The notes: a model not told the origin generated them from the letters alone. A stretch of 42,545 nt of DNA from JBKPNX01 sp046732855 (GCA_046732855.1 JBKPNX010000031.1:1-42545), one strand, 5' to 3'. Positions 17,465-26,589 are shown, counted from the first letter of the stretch. Numbers and translations: made by a program.

Positions 17465-19546
17465 TTATGTTCGAGATTCCGGCGGGGCCATGCCCAGGCG
17501 CTCGGACAGCGCGCCGATCTGCCGTTGCTGGAACTGCACGACCCGGGTCAGCACCGCCACGAAATCCATGGCGCTCAAGCTCGTGCGGTCGGCGGTGGCG
17601 ACCAGGTCCGGAACCTCCTCAGCGATGAACCCGGCGCGAGCCTCGTCGTCGTCGATATACCTGAACGTTACGGGCCGCAGCTCGTGCAGCGCCGCAAGCG
17701 CATCATCCAGGGACAAGGCTTCGACATCTCTTTTGCACGAAATGCTGGACGCGTTGCGCCACTCCCGGCCTCCGAAACAGTGGGCGCCGCCGCCGACGTG
17801 GATCGAATGTGCGGGATCCACGACCCCGATGCCGAGACGGCCTTCGCCCTTGATCATGACCGTTGCCCCGCCGCCCTTCGAGTGAATCCAGACGTCGCCG
17901 CCATCGGACTGGAGGTGCAGGGTGGAGACCGCGCCTCGATCGCGTGCCAGAATTTCGTTGTCATCCAATCCCAATGAAGCCCCGGAGGGCATGCCGATCA
18001 CCAGATAGCCGCCGCCTCCGGGGGTGATGTCCGCGCCCCTCGCGATGTGGAGGGGCGCCTGCGGCGATGCCGTCCCGATGCCGAAGTTACCGTCATTAGC
18101 GAGCGTCATCCTGGTGACGTTGCCAATTCGGAAGTCGACCCCGAGCGGTGAGTTGAGGAAAGTTCGGCCGGCCCGGCCCTGGGCCAGGGCGTAGTTTTGC
18201 GAACTGTTCTGATCCAGAAGGTTGTTGCCGCAGAAGGCGTGGTTTCGATTGAAGGGCCAATCCCCCACGGTCAGGCAACCCGCTTTGATCTGGCCGGCCA
18301 CCTCGAGTCGTTCGCCGGGCGCAGCTGTGCCGATGCCGACCCGGCCATCCGCCTTGAGGGTCATCACCGCCTGGTCGCCCCCGGCGCGCAGCTGCAGGTC
18401 GTGCTGGGTCATGGTCGAGACCACGCCGCCATCCTGGTCGACGCCGAGCATGACCTCCTGGGCGCCGGTGCCGGTGCGGACGTTCAGCGCCGCTGCCTCG
18501 CCGTCCCCGACCACCGTCAACGGGCGATCGGGCGCAGCCGTGCCGATGCCGACCCGGCCGCCGGTTTGGGCGAGATAGACCGCGTTGCGTTCGCCGGAAC
18601 TCGACGCGCGGATCTGAAGCGGGACGTGACCGCCATCGACCGAGGTCACCCTTATCGATCTGTCGTCCGCAAGCGGCTGCAGCTCAAGAGTGGTCTCCCC
18701 CTCGGATCCGCCCGCCCGCAGGCGCCAGCTCGCCAGGTCGAGGCTGCCCAGCACCTCGATGTTGCCGGCAAGGCGCGCCTCGTCCGCATGAACCTCCAGG
18801 CGCGAGAAGCGCCCGCCGACCTCACGATCCAGAATCATCGTATCGGCGGCATCGGTCACGCTGAAGCGCAGGCCGCCGCCACCGCTGGCGCCGATCCTGC
18901 CGGCCGGCACACCGGCGACCGTCTCACCGACCGCGGCGGTGCGCCGGATCCGCAGCTCGCCCACCCCCTGCACGATCAGCTGACGCCGGTGCGCCAGCTT
19001 CTCGGCCCGGTCCCGCACCGTCGCTATCCCCGTCGCATCCACCTGCACGATCGCGAGCACGATCGCCTCCCCCGCCTCGATCGGAGTGACATCTCCCGCG
19101 GCCGGGAGCAGGCGCAGCCACGGGGTCTGCTCCAGCTTGCCGCACGACCCCTCGGTGAAGCGCAAGGCCTGCGCGAACTGGATGCACAGGTAGTGAGTGC
19201 CGTTCTCACGACCCGCGGTGCTGAGCCGGAAAGGCGGATCGATCTGTTCCCCCGGCTCCTCGGGCCGATCCACTCCGATATCGGCCTGTCCTTCGGAGGA
19301 CAGCGCGATCAGCTCGCCATGGCCATCGACCGCCACGCCGGGCTGGATCTCGAGCTCCGTGCCTCCGCTCTCCACGCTCACCTCGAGGCCAGCCGCGACA
19401 CCGCGACCGTGAAGCGCGGCGTGGTGCATGCGCGCCATGGGCAGATGGAACTCTGCCCAGTCCTCGAAATGGTTGCGGCTCGAGTGCGGGCATTCGGTGG
19501 TCGGCGGATTGAAATACTGACTGCGCTTGACCCGCTCGGCTGACAT
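17465..19546 (-). CDS. CIS tail fibre with S74 chaperone domain (copy 2)
   Basis: A 693-residue paralogue of the neighbouring fibre (15548-17440), with the same order: attachment domain (L-H-G-R-G-V-A-A-G-L-E-V), beta shaft and C-terminal S74 chaperone with S-S-I-S-C-K-R-D (Ser600/Lys605) and A-G-F-I-A-E-E-V-P-D-L. It is about 63 residues longer, mainly because of an extra shaft section (FGIGTASPQAPLHIARG and following) before the chaperone. The ATG at 19546 is preceded by GGGAGGGG; an upstream in-frame GTG at 19558 is less likely. Having two related fibres suggests broadened or switchable target binding. Confidence 0.88.
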   Translation of the reverse strand: MSAERVKRSQYFNPPTTECPHSSRNHFEDWAEFHLPMARMHHAALHGRGVAAGLEVSVESGGTELEIQPGVAVDGHGELIALSSEGQADIGVDRPEEPGEQIDPPFRLSTAGRENGTHYLCIQFAQALRFTEGSCGKLEQTPWLRLLPAAGDVTPIEAGEAIVLAIVQVDATGIATVRDRAEKLAHRRQLIVQGVGELRIRRTAAVGETVAGVPAGRIGASGGGGLRFSVTDAADTMILDREVGGRFSRLEVHADEARLAGNIEVLGSLDLASWRLRAGGSEGETTLELQPLADDRSIRVTSVDGGHVPLQIRASSSGERNAVYLAQTGGRVGIGTAAPDRPLTVVGDGEAAALNVRTGTGAQEVMLGVDQDGGVVSTMTQHDLQLRAGGDQAVMTLKADGRVGIGTAAPGERLEVAGQIKAGCLTVGDWPFNRNHAFCGNNLLDQNSSQNYALAQGRAGRTFLNSPLGVDFRIGNVTRMTLANDGNFGIGTASPQAPLHIARGADITPGGGGYLVIGMPSGASLGLDDNEILARDRGAVSTLHLQSDGGDVWIHSKGGGATVMIKGEGRLGIGVVDPAHSIHVGGGAHCFGGREWRNASSISCKRDVEALSLDDALAALHELRPVTFRYIDDDEARAGFIAEEVPDLVATADRTSLSAMDFVAVLTRVVQFQQRQIGALSERLGMAPPESRT

Positions 19547-19559
19547 CGCCCCTCCCACG

Positions 19560-21239
19560 TCATTGCGATTTGAGCCACCATGAGGCGTGGCCCGGTTTCT
19601 GCTCCTCGAGCACGCGGCCGATGCCGCGCCGGATCCGATTGCGTTCGTCGTTGGTGGTCGGCCGCCGGCGGGAGAAGTGGACGATCACGCCAAACTCGCT
19701 CGGACGCGCGCGCCAGTTGCGCTTGACCGAGAGACCGTGCAAAGCCTCGCCGCGATCCGCGATGATCAGGTTGCGGCGTCGATCGAGCGTCATCTTCGTC
19801 GGACTGACCAGTCTGCGATCGTCGGTGACGCGGACGATGGTCGGTGGCTGTCGCAGCAGATCGACCCGGTAGATCGTGGCCGGTTCGGCCATGCTTCGGT
19901 TGCTCTGGTCGCCTTCGAATCGCCAACGCAGGCCGACATCGCAGACCAGCAACGAATGCGTGCTCTCCCAGGCCAAAGCCGTCGGGAACACGAGCGGATT
20001 CAGCTCTTCCGGCAGGTCCGCCAGCAGGGAGGTCGTCGACCACCCGTTCGCGGGGTCCACGCGCAAGAGATCGCCGGGCCTCGAGGTCGATGACTCGGCG
20101 AACTGGTCGCTCGCATCGGCCACGATGAAGGTGCCGCCCGGCTCCATGACCAGGGCGGTCGGTTCCGCGACAGTGGGCAATGGATGCTGTTCGACGGTCA
20201 TTCCGGCGGTGCCCTCACGCACGACCACGATCTTGGGCGCGGCCGGAAACCCCGACGGCGGCTCGCTGATCAGATGCGCGCCGCGGTCGAGAATCACGAA
20301 ATTCTGCGCCGCATCGAGCACCATGTCGACCGGCCGGACCGCAGGCAGCCGTGGCGTCGTGTTCTGGGCAATGATGACCGTCCGCTTGTAGTCGGGCGGC
20401 GCGAGGCGCACCAAGGCTGAACGCGTCGAGTTGATCGAGGTCGGCTCGCCCACGCTGATCACGCTGCAACGGTCGAAGTTGTCCACGACGGCGGCGGTGG
20501 CCGTCCGGTACAGTGCGCCATCGTCGACCGGCTTGGGCAGCGGTGCCGGGCTGGCCGAGCTGTAGGGGACCTCACCCGTGCTCGCGACCCGCCATAGTGC
20601 GGGAAAGCGCAACGCCTCGTTGCCGCTGTCGTCTTCTTCGACTCCCTGATCGACGACGAAGTAGTGGCTGGTGCTGTCCGCCGCGATCGCGGACGGTCGG
20701 ATGAGCATGGTCCGGATCGTGCCGGTCCCTGTGCCCGTCGGCGAAAAGGACACGACCTGGCTCGAGGCGACCGTGGACAGCACCGCCGTGCCGTCCTCTT
20801 TGAACCTTGCGCACACCAGCGCGCTGCCGTCATCGATCGCAATGCGCGGACGGGCCGGGGTCTGCACGTAAATGCCCAGATAAGCGTGCAGACCCGCCTC
20901 CAAGCCGCGCAGTCGGTAGATCGATACGATCTCGGTGATCAGCTTGCGCTTTTGGTATTCGGTCCACGTCGGTTCGAGGTCGAGCGCGACCCAGGATGCG
21001 AGCCATGGCAGAAATTCCGGACGGGTGCGCCACGAATTGAACAGCCTCGGCAGTTGATCGATCACTTCCTTGACCGGTGGATACTCGGCGGTGCCGGAGC
21101 GGATGGGGACGCCATCGGCAATGCCGGTCAGGATCTTTTCGAAGACGCACAGCGCCTGGCCGAGCAGCGGCTCCGGGTCGCTTTCGCTCGACCACAGCAC
21201 CTGGGGCAAATAGCGCAGGTAGCTGCTCTGCTCGGGCAT
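19560..21239 (-). CDS. gpI-type baseplate wedge with beta-propeller insert
   Basis: A 559-residue protein equivalent in position to Afp12. Residues 1-130 match phage tail protein I / TIGR02242 proteins: Y-L-R-Y-L-P-Q-V-L-W, F-L-P-W-L-A-S-W-V-A-L-D-L and R-L-R-G-L-E-A-G-L-H-A-Y-L-G-I-Y. The last ~35 residues (R-I-R-R-G-I-G-R-V-L-E-E-Q-K-P-G-H-A) are the matching end of the fold. Between them lie about 380 residues of NHL/SMP-30-like repeats; five clear blades end in F-V-V-D-Q-G, F-V-I-L-D-R-G, F-I-V-A-D-A-S, L-L-V-C-D-V-G and L-I-I-A-D-R-G. The insert may sit on the outside of the baseplate and bind ligands or fibres. Starts 21 bases after the J-type gene. Confidence 0.85.
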   Translation of the reverse strand: MPEQSSYLRYLPQVLWSSESDPEPLLGQALCVFEKILTGIADGVPIRSGTAEYPPVKEVIDQLPRLFNSWRTRPEFLPWLASWVALDLEPTWTEYQKRKLITEIVSIYRLRGLEAGLHAYLGIYVQTPARPRIAIDDGSALVCARFKEDGTAVLSTVASSQVVSFSPTGTGTGTIRTMLIRPSAIAADSTSHYFVVDQGVEEDDSGNEALRFPALWRVASTGEVPYSSASPAPLPKPVDDGALYRTATAAVVDNFDRCSVISVGEPTSINSTRSALVRLAPPDYKRTVIIAQNTTPRLPAVRPVDMVLDAAQNFVILDRGAHLISEPPSGFPAAPKIVVVREGTAGMTVEQHPLPTVAEPTALVMEPGGTFIVADASDQFAESSTSRPGDLLRVDPANGWSTTSLLADLPEELNPLVFPTALAWESTHSLLVCDVGLRWRFEGDQSNRSMAEPATIYRVDLLRQPPTIVRVTDDRRLVSPTKMTLDRRRNLIIADRGEALHGLSVKRNWRARPSEFGVIVHFSRRRPTTNDERNRIRRGIGRVLEEQKPGHASWWLKSQ

Positions 21240-21260
21240 TTCGGCCGATCGCTCTTGGCT

Positions 21261-23387
21261 CTACAGCACCGATGGCACGATCTTGTGGTCGCCGCTGCAG
21301 ATGATCTCGTAATCCGCGAGCTGCACCCAGACGTCGGACTGCCCCATTTTCGGCCGATCGGGCGGGTCATAGAGGGGAGCGCCCGCGGCCACCGCGAGGC
21401 TCGAGATGAATCCGATTTCCGCGCTGGGCTGGATGAACTCGAGCAGGCCCGAGACCAGGAAGACCTGGCCTACGTCCCAGCCCTCGCCTTGGGGACCGCC
21501 ATAGAGCGGGTGCAGGAACTCCGTGATCCTGCTGCGCACGCGCTGCACGACCTCATCGACCGAGGCGGCGAGGCCCGTCTGCAGCGCCTGATTCCAGATG
21601 GTCACCTTGGCGGTCGCGTTGATCGGCAGATAGCGGGGGCCGGTCACGCCAAGAGTGATGCCGACGACGCGACGGGCATCGAGGTAGTCCGAGACCTCGC
21701 GCACCAGCTCGGCCGAGGGTCGCGGCGTCGGCTGCGCGGGCGGGGCGTTCGGGATGATGATCACGTTGACGTTGCCGCGGTTGCGGTTCAGCCCGCCGAA
21801 CGTCCATGGATCGCCAATACGGGCGCCGGTCGGAATCGTGTCGAACTCGCGAAACAGCCGCTCCGGAAGACAGCGCGCCTTGCGAACGTCGGTGGTCGCC
21901 TCGCGCGCCAGATATTCGTAGTCCTGCGCGGTCACCGCCCGATCGCGCGTGCGCAGGACCTCGGGCGCGCGGCGCTTGGTTTCCTCGATCGCTTCCTCGT
22001 CCGAGCCGCCCGTGGCGGGCCCTGGGTTGCGGGCCTCCACCAGACCGGGCAGGGCGGTTCGGATCACCGTGATCGTATCGGCTGGGACGTTGCCCCTCGC
22101 GTCTCCCGCCACGTGCCGATAGGTCGCGGCGCGGATCTCGCTGCCGGCGGGCGGAATCGAGCCGTGGCCGTCCGGCGCGGCTGTCGGCTCGTAATTGCCA
22201 AAGCCAATCTCGCCGGTGACCGGATGCAGCCGGAAAAACCTGCCAGGCCCCGCCGGAAAGTCGCCGACCAGAAGCCAGTCCTGCCACGGGCCGAAGCCGC
22301 CGCCGACCAGAGGCTCGCGGATCTGGAGCCGCAGATGGCCGAACGGATCGGGTGATCCGATCTCCTTGTGCAGCGGGCGGTGGCGCAGTTCGAAGGACTG
22401 AAACGGCTTGCCGCTGCTCAGTCCGAGCAGTTCCGGTTCGGTGATGGTCAAAGCATTGGTCGCCGGCACGGCGTTGAACAGCACGTGCTCGATCCCGAGC
22501 GCCAAGGGTTCCGTCGTCAGATTGCGGATCAGGATTCCAGCCCAGAACCGGTCTTCGTCGACTGCAGGCTCGCCGGGGACGGGTCCAACATTCCAGTCGG
22601 CCGGGTTCTGGCTGTCCCAGGGCGCGGGTACCGAGAACCTGACGAGGCCGTTCTTCTGGAGGCCGTCCGTACCGTCTTGCAGGTCCGCGACGCTCAGATC
22701 GGTCCAGTCGGCATCGGCAGCGGGCAGCGGCGGCAATCGTCCGCGCGAATGGTGCCAGGTGATCTGCGCTTCCGACCGGCGCACCGGCTTGGCCAGCCGT
22801 AAGCGCAGCGCGATGGCTTCGGTCGACGCCGCATCGAAGCCGAGCGCCAGCATCACCGAGTCCTGCTTCGGCACCATCAGCGTCAGACCGCCGAGCGGCG
22901 CGCTGACCAGCCGGGTAGTGAGGTTCCTGTACAGAAAGCGGCCGGAGGCGCCAGGGTCCGCGAAGAGCAGCAGCGCCGTCGTCAGATTGGCGCGCAGCAC
23001 GCGCAGATCGCTGTCGGTCTCGAAAATGATGGCGTCGTTCTCCTCCGTCTGCGGGGTCGACACCTGATGCCCTCTGGGCACGACGAGCGGATCGGCGTCC
23101 GGCGCCAACCGATAGGTCAAATACGTGGCGGCCGGGGTCGGGGGGTCTCGCGTGACGCCGATCAGGTTCAGAAATTCGATCAGATTCTTGTCCGGGACCC
23201 GGTTCAGGCGGAAGATCAGGCCTTCGACGAGCCAGGCAAAGAGCTCGATCAGGGTAATGCCGGGGTCGCTCAGATTGTGATCGGTCCAATTGGGCGCGTA
23301 GGTCGGGATCAACGCCCGCGCCTGGGCGACGATCTGCTCCCACGTCCGATCGTCGAGATCGGGTGCCTCCAGTCTGCCCCTGGCCAT
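21261..23387 (-). CDS. Baseplate assembly protein, J type (Afp11-like)
   Basis: The large wedge protein of the baseplate, which links hub, sheath initiation and fibre network. The 708-residue product begins with residues typical of putative baseplate assembly proteins (TIGR02243): W-T-D-H-N-L-S-D-P-G-I-T-L-I-E-L-F-A-W-L and K-N-L-I-E-F-L-N-L-I-G-V. A baseplate_J-like region follows in the C-terminal half, with D-R-A-V-T-A-Q-D-Y-E-Y-L-A-R-E-A at about residues 475-490 and a Y-L-P-I-N-A-T-A-K-V segment. Near the end is a short hydrophobic stretch, G-F-I-S-S-L-A-V-A-A-G. Length is normal for CIS members (600-1000). Confidence 0.9.
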   Translation of the reverse strand: MARGRLEAPDLDDRTWEQIVAQARALIPTYAPNWTDHNLSDPGITLIELFAWLVEGLIFRLNRVPDKNLIEFLNLIGVTRDPPTPAATYLTYRLAPDADPLVVPRGHQVSTPQTEENDAIIFETDSDLRVLRANLTTALLLFADPGASGRFLYRNLTTRLVSAPLGGLTLMVPKQDSVMLALGFDAASTEAIALRLRLAKPVRRSEAQITWHHSRGRLPPLPAADADWTDLSVADLQDGTDGLQKNGLVRFSVPAPWDSQNPADWNVGPVPGEPAVDEDRFWAGILIRNLTTEPLALGIEHVLFNAVPATNALTITEPELLGLSSGKPFQSFELRHRPLHKEIGSPDPFGHLRLQIREPLVGGGFGPWQDWLLVGDFPAGPGRFFRLHPVTGEIGFGNYEPTAAPDGHGSIPPAGSEIRAATYRHVAGDARGNVPADTITVIRTALPGLVEARNPGPATGGSDEEAIEETKRRAPEVLRTRDRAVTAQDYEYLAREATTDVRKARCLPERLFREFDTIPTGARIGDPWTFGGLNRNRGNVNVIIIPNAPPAQPTPRPSAELVREVSDYLDARRVVGITLGVTGPRYLPINATAKVTIWNQALQTGLAASVDEVVQRVRSRITEFLHPLYGGPQGEGWDVGQVFLVSGLLEFIQPSAEIGFISSLAVAAGAPLYDPPDRPKMGQSDVWVQLADYEIICSGDHKIVPSVL

Positions 23388-23399
23388 CCGCCCGTCTGC

Positions 23400-23789
23400 C
23401 TATTCTGGTTGTAAGTAGAACGGGTAGACGAGATTGCGCGCCTCGTAGGTCGACTTGATCCGGTAATTGATGTGGACCAGCAACCGTCCGTGGTCGTTGT
23501 CGTTCTCGACCGTGACCTCGTTCAGAACGATTCTCGGCTCCCAGGTCGTCAGGCCCTCCTCGACGTAATAGCGGGCAAGGCTGGCGGTGGCAGCATCGTT
23601 GGGCGCAAAGACCAGGCTGCGCAGGTTGCAGCCGAACGTCGGTCTCATCACCCGTTCGCCGTGTTGCGTGCCCAATATGATCAGGATCGATTCCTTGACC
23701 TTCTGCGCCAGCATGGATTCCTTGATTCCGCCGAGCGGATTGGTTTGCAAGGGGAACGCGAAGCCTCTGCCGAGAATGTCCGTGTTCAT
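23400..23789 (-). CDS. gp25-like baseplate wedge (Afp9-like)
   Basis: Small inner-baseplate protein of the T4 gp25 / TssE family that initiates sheath assembly. The 129-residue product has the family features G-R-G-F-A-F-P-L near the N-terminus, then V-K-E-S-I-L-I-I-L-G-T-Q-H-G-E-R-V-M-R-P-T-F-G-C-N-L, which contains the conserved G-E-R-x-M-x-P-x-F-G motif, and a final E-A-R-N-L-V-Y-P-F-Y-L. Starts at ATG 23789, 3 bases from the PAAR-like gene. Confidence 0.93.
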   Translation of the reverse strand: MNTDILGRGFAFPLQTNPLGGIKESMLAQKVKESILIILGTQHGERVMRPTFGCNLRSLVFAPNDAATASLARYYVEEGLTTWEPRIVLNEVTVENDNDHGRLLVHINYRIKSTYEARNLVYPFYLQPE

Positions 23790-23792
23790 GGG

Positions 23793-24194
23793 CTAGGCCT
23801 CGTGCGCGAAGATGGTTGTCTGACCGGCATCGGTGATCGTCACGGTAACCGAGGCGTTGGCGGGGACCGGGGTGCCGCTCGCCGTGTCAGTCGCCGTACC
23901 GGAGCACGCGATCGTCACCTGATCGCCGACCAGCAAGAGGGCCTTGCCTTCGCAGCTGACCCGCTGCCGTTGGGCCACGATCTGAGCGTTGCCGGAGCCC
24001 ACGTAGGTCTGCGTCGCCGAAAAATTGCCGCTGCAGCTGCAGGCAAGCGATATCCTATCGATCAGCACGGGATGTCCGCCGCCATTGGCCCTGGCGGCGG
24101 GCACGTCGGTCTCCACGATCGTGAAGGTGACTGTGGCCGGCGTCGGGTTCGACTGGGTCAACGTCCGTCCCGCCACCGCGATGAGCTTTGCCAT
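23793..24194 (-). CDS. PAAR-like spike tip (Afp10-like)
   Basis: A 133-residue protein in the operon slot of the CIS spike tip, between the VgrG-like spike and the gp25 wedge. The central part is a Gly/Cys-rich beta segment: G-G-G-H-P-V-L-I-D-R, C-S-C-S-G-N-F, V-S-C-E-G-K-A-L-L-L-V-G-D-Q-V-T-I-A-C. The V-x-x-x-G-K-x-x-L-L-x-G-D pattern is what small PAAR-type cones look like, and the four Cys could bind a metal at the tip. The ends are Thr/Ala-rich strands. Called on context plus pattern; no exact PAAR triplet can be seen. Confidence 0.7.
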   Translation of the reverse strand: MAKLIAVAGRTLTQSNPTPATVTFTIVETDVPAARANGGGHPVLIDRISLACSCSGNFSATQTYVGSGNAQIVAQRQRVSCEGKALLLVGDQVTIACSGTATDTASGTPVPANASVTVTITDAGQTTIFAHEA

Positions 24195-24221
24195 CCTCCC
24201 CTCCAGTAAGCAGCATTCACC

Positions 24222-25949
24222 CTAGGGATTGAGATCGATCTTGCCGCCGGCCCCCGATTTGATGACGACATTGCGCTTGGCCTCGATGATGACGTCGCCG
24301 GTCTTCGAGTCCATGGTGATGCTGGAGCCTGCCTTGTCAGTGATCGTGACCCGCTCTGCCGATGGCTGCGAGCTCAGTCTTATCGTCGCGCCCGCTTTGT
24401 CCTTGATGATCAGGCTCTCGGCGTTACGGGCCGAACGCAGGGTGATCGAATTTCCTGGCTTGTCCTGAATGTACAGGCATTCCTGCCCCGCGGTCTCGTC
24501 GAACAAGAGCTGCATGCCCGTCTTGGTCTTGATCATCTTCCTGGCGTTCTGATCTTTGTTGACCTCGGGCGGCCGCGCCTTGCCGTTCCATACCGAGCCG
24601 ACGACCACGGGACGGTTGATGTCGCCCTGCTCGAAGGCGATGAAGACCTCATCGCCGATGTCTGGCAGGAAATAGCCGCCCCAGGAGTCCGACAGGCTCC
24701 CGCCCGCCATGAAGGTGATCACGCGCGCCCAGCGACTGAAATTGCCGTCGGACAGCTCGGGAAAGGACACCTGAACTCGACCGAGCCGCTCGGGATCATT
24801 GATGTTGTTCTTGACCTTGGCCACCATGACGCCCTCGATCCGGTTCTGCCGGTTCGGCGGCGGCGAGTCGTTGAGCTTGTTGCGCAGACTCTGCAGCAGG
24901 TTGGTGGTGTAGCGTTGGGCGACCTCGAACGTGGTGCGGTAGCCGCCGTCGTCGATCGTGTGGGTGACGCGTCGCAGCCGATACTTGCCGCTGAAGCGCT
25001 TGCCCACGCCCTTGATCTCGATCATATCGCCGGCGCGAAGTTGCGGCAGGCCGATGCAGCTGCCGCTTCCTTCGTACAGGCCCTCGAGGAGTTGCTGCAG
25101 GATCGATTTGGCGAGCGCGGCCCCCTCCAGGTGATCGCTGACCTCCTCCCCCCGCGACACGTACCGGCCGAGCTCGACCAGCTGGTCGACCGCGGCACTG
25201 CCGATGCGTTCGATCAGGTCATCGGAGTCGGGGGCCGCGGCGAGCGCCGGCAGGACCGAGACAATGGTCTGCGCGAGCTTGTAGTTGTAGCTCTGCACCA
25301 CCTGAATGCCGTGCTGGCCTGACAGCGACAGTCTCGGGGAAAAGCTGATCAGGTTCTTGCCCCATTCCAGGACTGCCATTTCGAGCTGCGGCCGCGGAAA
25401 ACGGAAGAACAGCTTGTCCCACCGAACGAACACCTGAAAATAGTTCCGATCTGCGAGCTCCTGCAGCAGCGCCCAATCACTGCCGCTCTGTTCGATTGAT
25501 TCGTGGACACGGCCGCCCGGATCGATGATGGGCACCAGCTTGTTCTCGAGCGCGATGCGACTGGCGATGAGGCTCGCATTGACATATTTGAACGATCTCG
25601 GGGTCGGGCTGTTGGTGCGCATGCGATGCGACCTGTCGTAGCCCGACAGCGTCATGGTGGGCGCGCCGCTTTGCGGAAACGAAGGATTGATGGCGGTGAC
25701 CTCACCCAGCATCATCGGCTCGAGTTCACCTTCGTAGCCCATGTAAATCTCGACATCCTTGCCGACGTCGAACAACGCAGAATCGGAAAAACCCAGACCG
25801 GCATTGTCCAGCTGGAGAGTGAACATATCAGCCGTGTCGATATTGTTGTCGTAAGACAGGCTGCGAGTGGCGTTGCGCACGTCGGCCGCCAAAGTCAGAC
25901 CTTCGATCTTGACGGCAAAGTCAGGGCGATAGAAGGCGTGCCTTGCCAC
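24222..25949 (-). CDS. VgrG-like central spike (Afp8-like)
   Basis: Trimeric hub and spike under the tube, equivalent to T4 gp27-gp5 or Afp8. The 575-residue product has a gp27/phage late control D-type N-terminal part (R-N-A-T-R-S-L-S-Y-D, M-F-T-L-Q-L-D-N-A, V-E-I-Y-M-G-Y-E-G), then an OB-fold region beginning G-V-M-V-A-K-V-K-N-N-I-N-D-P-E-R-L-G-R-V-Q-V-S-F-P (about 375-400) with D-I-G-D-E-V-F-I-A-F-E-Q-G-D. The C-terminus is a beta-prism of short repeats such as S-I-T-L-R-S-A and T-I-R-L-S-S-Q, ending in D-L. This is a standard spike without an obvious fused effector domain. Start is GTG 25949. Confidence 0.92.
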   Translation of the reverse strand: MARHAFYRPDFAVKIEGLTLAADVRNATRSLSYDNNIDTADMFTLQLDNAGLGFSDSALFDVGKDVEIYMGYEGELEPMMLGEVTAINPSFPQSGAPTMTLSGYDRSHRMRTNSPTPRSFKYVNASLIASRIALENKLVPIIDPGGRVHESIEQSGSDWALLQELADRNYFQVFVRWDKLFFRFPRPQLEMAVLEWGKNLISFSPRLSLSGQHGIQVVQSYNYKLAQTIVSVLPALAAAPDSDDLIERIGSAAVDQLVELGRYVSRGEEVSDHLEGAALAKSILQQLLEGLYEGSGSCIGLPQLRAGDMIEIKGVGKRFSGKYRLRRVTHTIDDGGYRTTFEVAQRYTTNLLQSLRNKLNDSPPPNRQNRIEGVMVAKVKNNINDPERLGRVQVSFPELSDGNFSRWARVITFMAGGSLSDSWGGYFLPDIGDEVFIAFEQGDINRPVVVGSVWNGKARPPEVNKDQNARKMIKTKTGMQLLFDETAGQECLYIQDKPGNSITLRSARNAESLIIKDKAGATIRLSSQPSAERVTITDKAGSSITMDSKTGDVIIEAKRNVVIKSGAGGKIDLNP

Positions 25950-25953
25950 CGGC

Positions 25954-26583
25954 CTAGATCCCGCGTCTCGTCCGACCAGACGGAATGACGATCCGCCGCC
26001 CCGGTGGCAAATCGAATGGATCGTCGATGCCGTTGGCCAGCGCGATCAAACGCCAGGCGCCTGCGTCGCCCAGGTACTCATGCGCCAGCTGGCTCAAGGT
26101 CTCGCCTTCGACGATGTTGCGCACGGTCGGCGGCCCGATGAACAATCCCTGCTCGATCTCGACCTGGAGGCGTGCGAACTCCTTGAAGACGACGGTGAGC
26201 CGGGCGCGCACCGGCGTGCCGCTAGGCTTGAACATGACGAAGCGTTGCGAGACCGTTTCCAGCACGCACTGGAACTGAAGACTGCCCCAGGAGAACAGGA
26301 GTATCGGGGGGGCGAGCGTGGTCGGTCCGGCGTCCAGCAGCGAGGTGATCTTGCGGGTGTGGACGCGGACGTCCTCGTTCTGCTCGTAGGTATCGAAGAA
26401 CAGCTCCATCCTGAGCGTGCGGACATTGCCGCGGACGTACTGGACGGGCGATTTCTGCAGGCCCGGGATGCCGATCTCTGCGATGGTATTGCCGAGCTCC
26501 AACGTGTACTCCTCGGGATTGAACAGGACCGGAATCGCCTCTCTCGTGTCCAGGTTGATAATTGTCGCTTTGTCCAATGCCAT
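25954..26583 (-). CDS. CIS tube-hub protein with LysM (Afp7-like)
   Basis: Adaptor between tube and spike. Residues 1-145 are the CIS tube-type domain (start MALDKATIINLDTREAIPVL, with F-N-P-E-E-Y-T-L-E and L-F-F-D-T-Y-E); residues 150-200 form a LysM motif (V-E-G-E-T-L-S-Q-L-A-H-E-Y-L-G-D followed by I-A-L-A-N-G-I and P-P-G-R-R-I-V-I-P). This N-CIS-tube plus LysM arrangement is characteristic of Afp7 and its relatives. The gene overlaps nothing and sits 4 bases before the VgrG-like gene. Confidence 0.93.
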   Translation of the reverse strand: MALDKATIINLDTREAIPVLFNPEEYTLELGNTIAEIGIPGLQKSPVQYVRGNVRTLRMELFFDTYEQNEDVRVHTRKITSLLDAGPTTLAPPILLFSWGSLQFQCVLETVSQRFVMFKPSGTPVRARLTVVFKEFARLQVEIEQGLFIGPPTVRNIVEGETLSQLAHEYLGDAGAWRLIALANGIDDPFDLPPGRRIVIPSGRTRRGI

Positions 26584-26589
26584 TGCGGA

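Noticed and set aside
20664..22355. 563-residue + strand open frame opposite the wedge genes
   Set aside because: It spans the border of two certain - strand genes, is very rich in Arg/Ala/Gly, and shows no domain; a GC-driven shadow.
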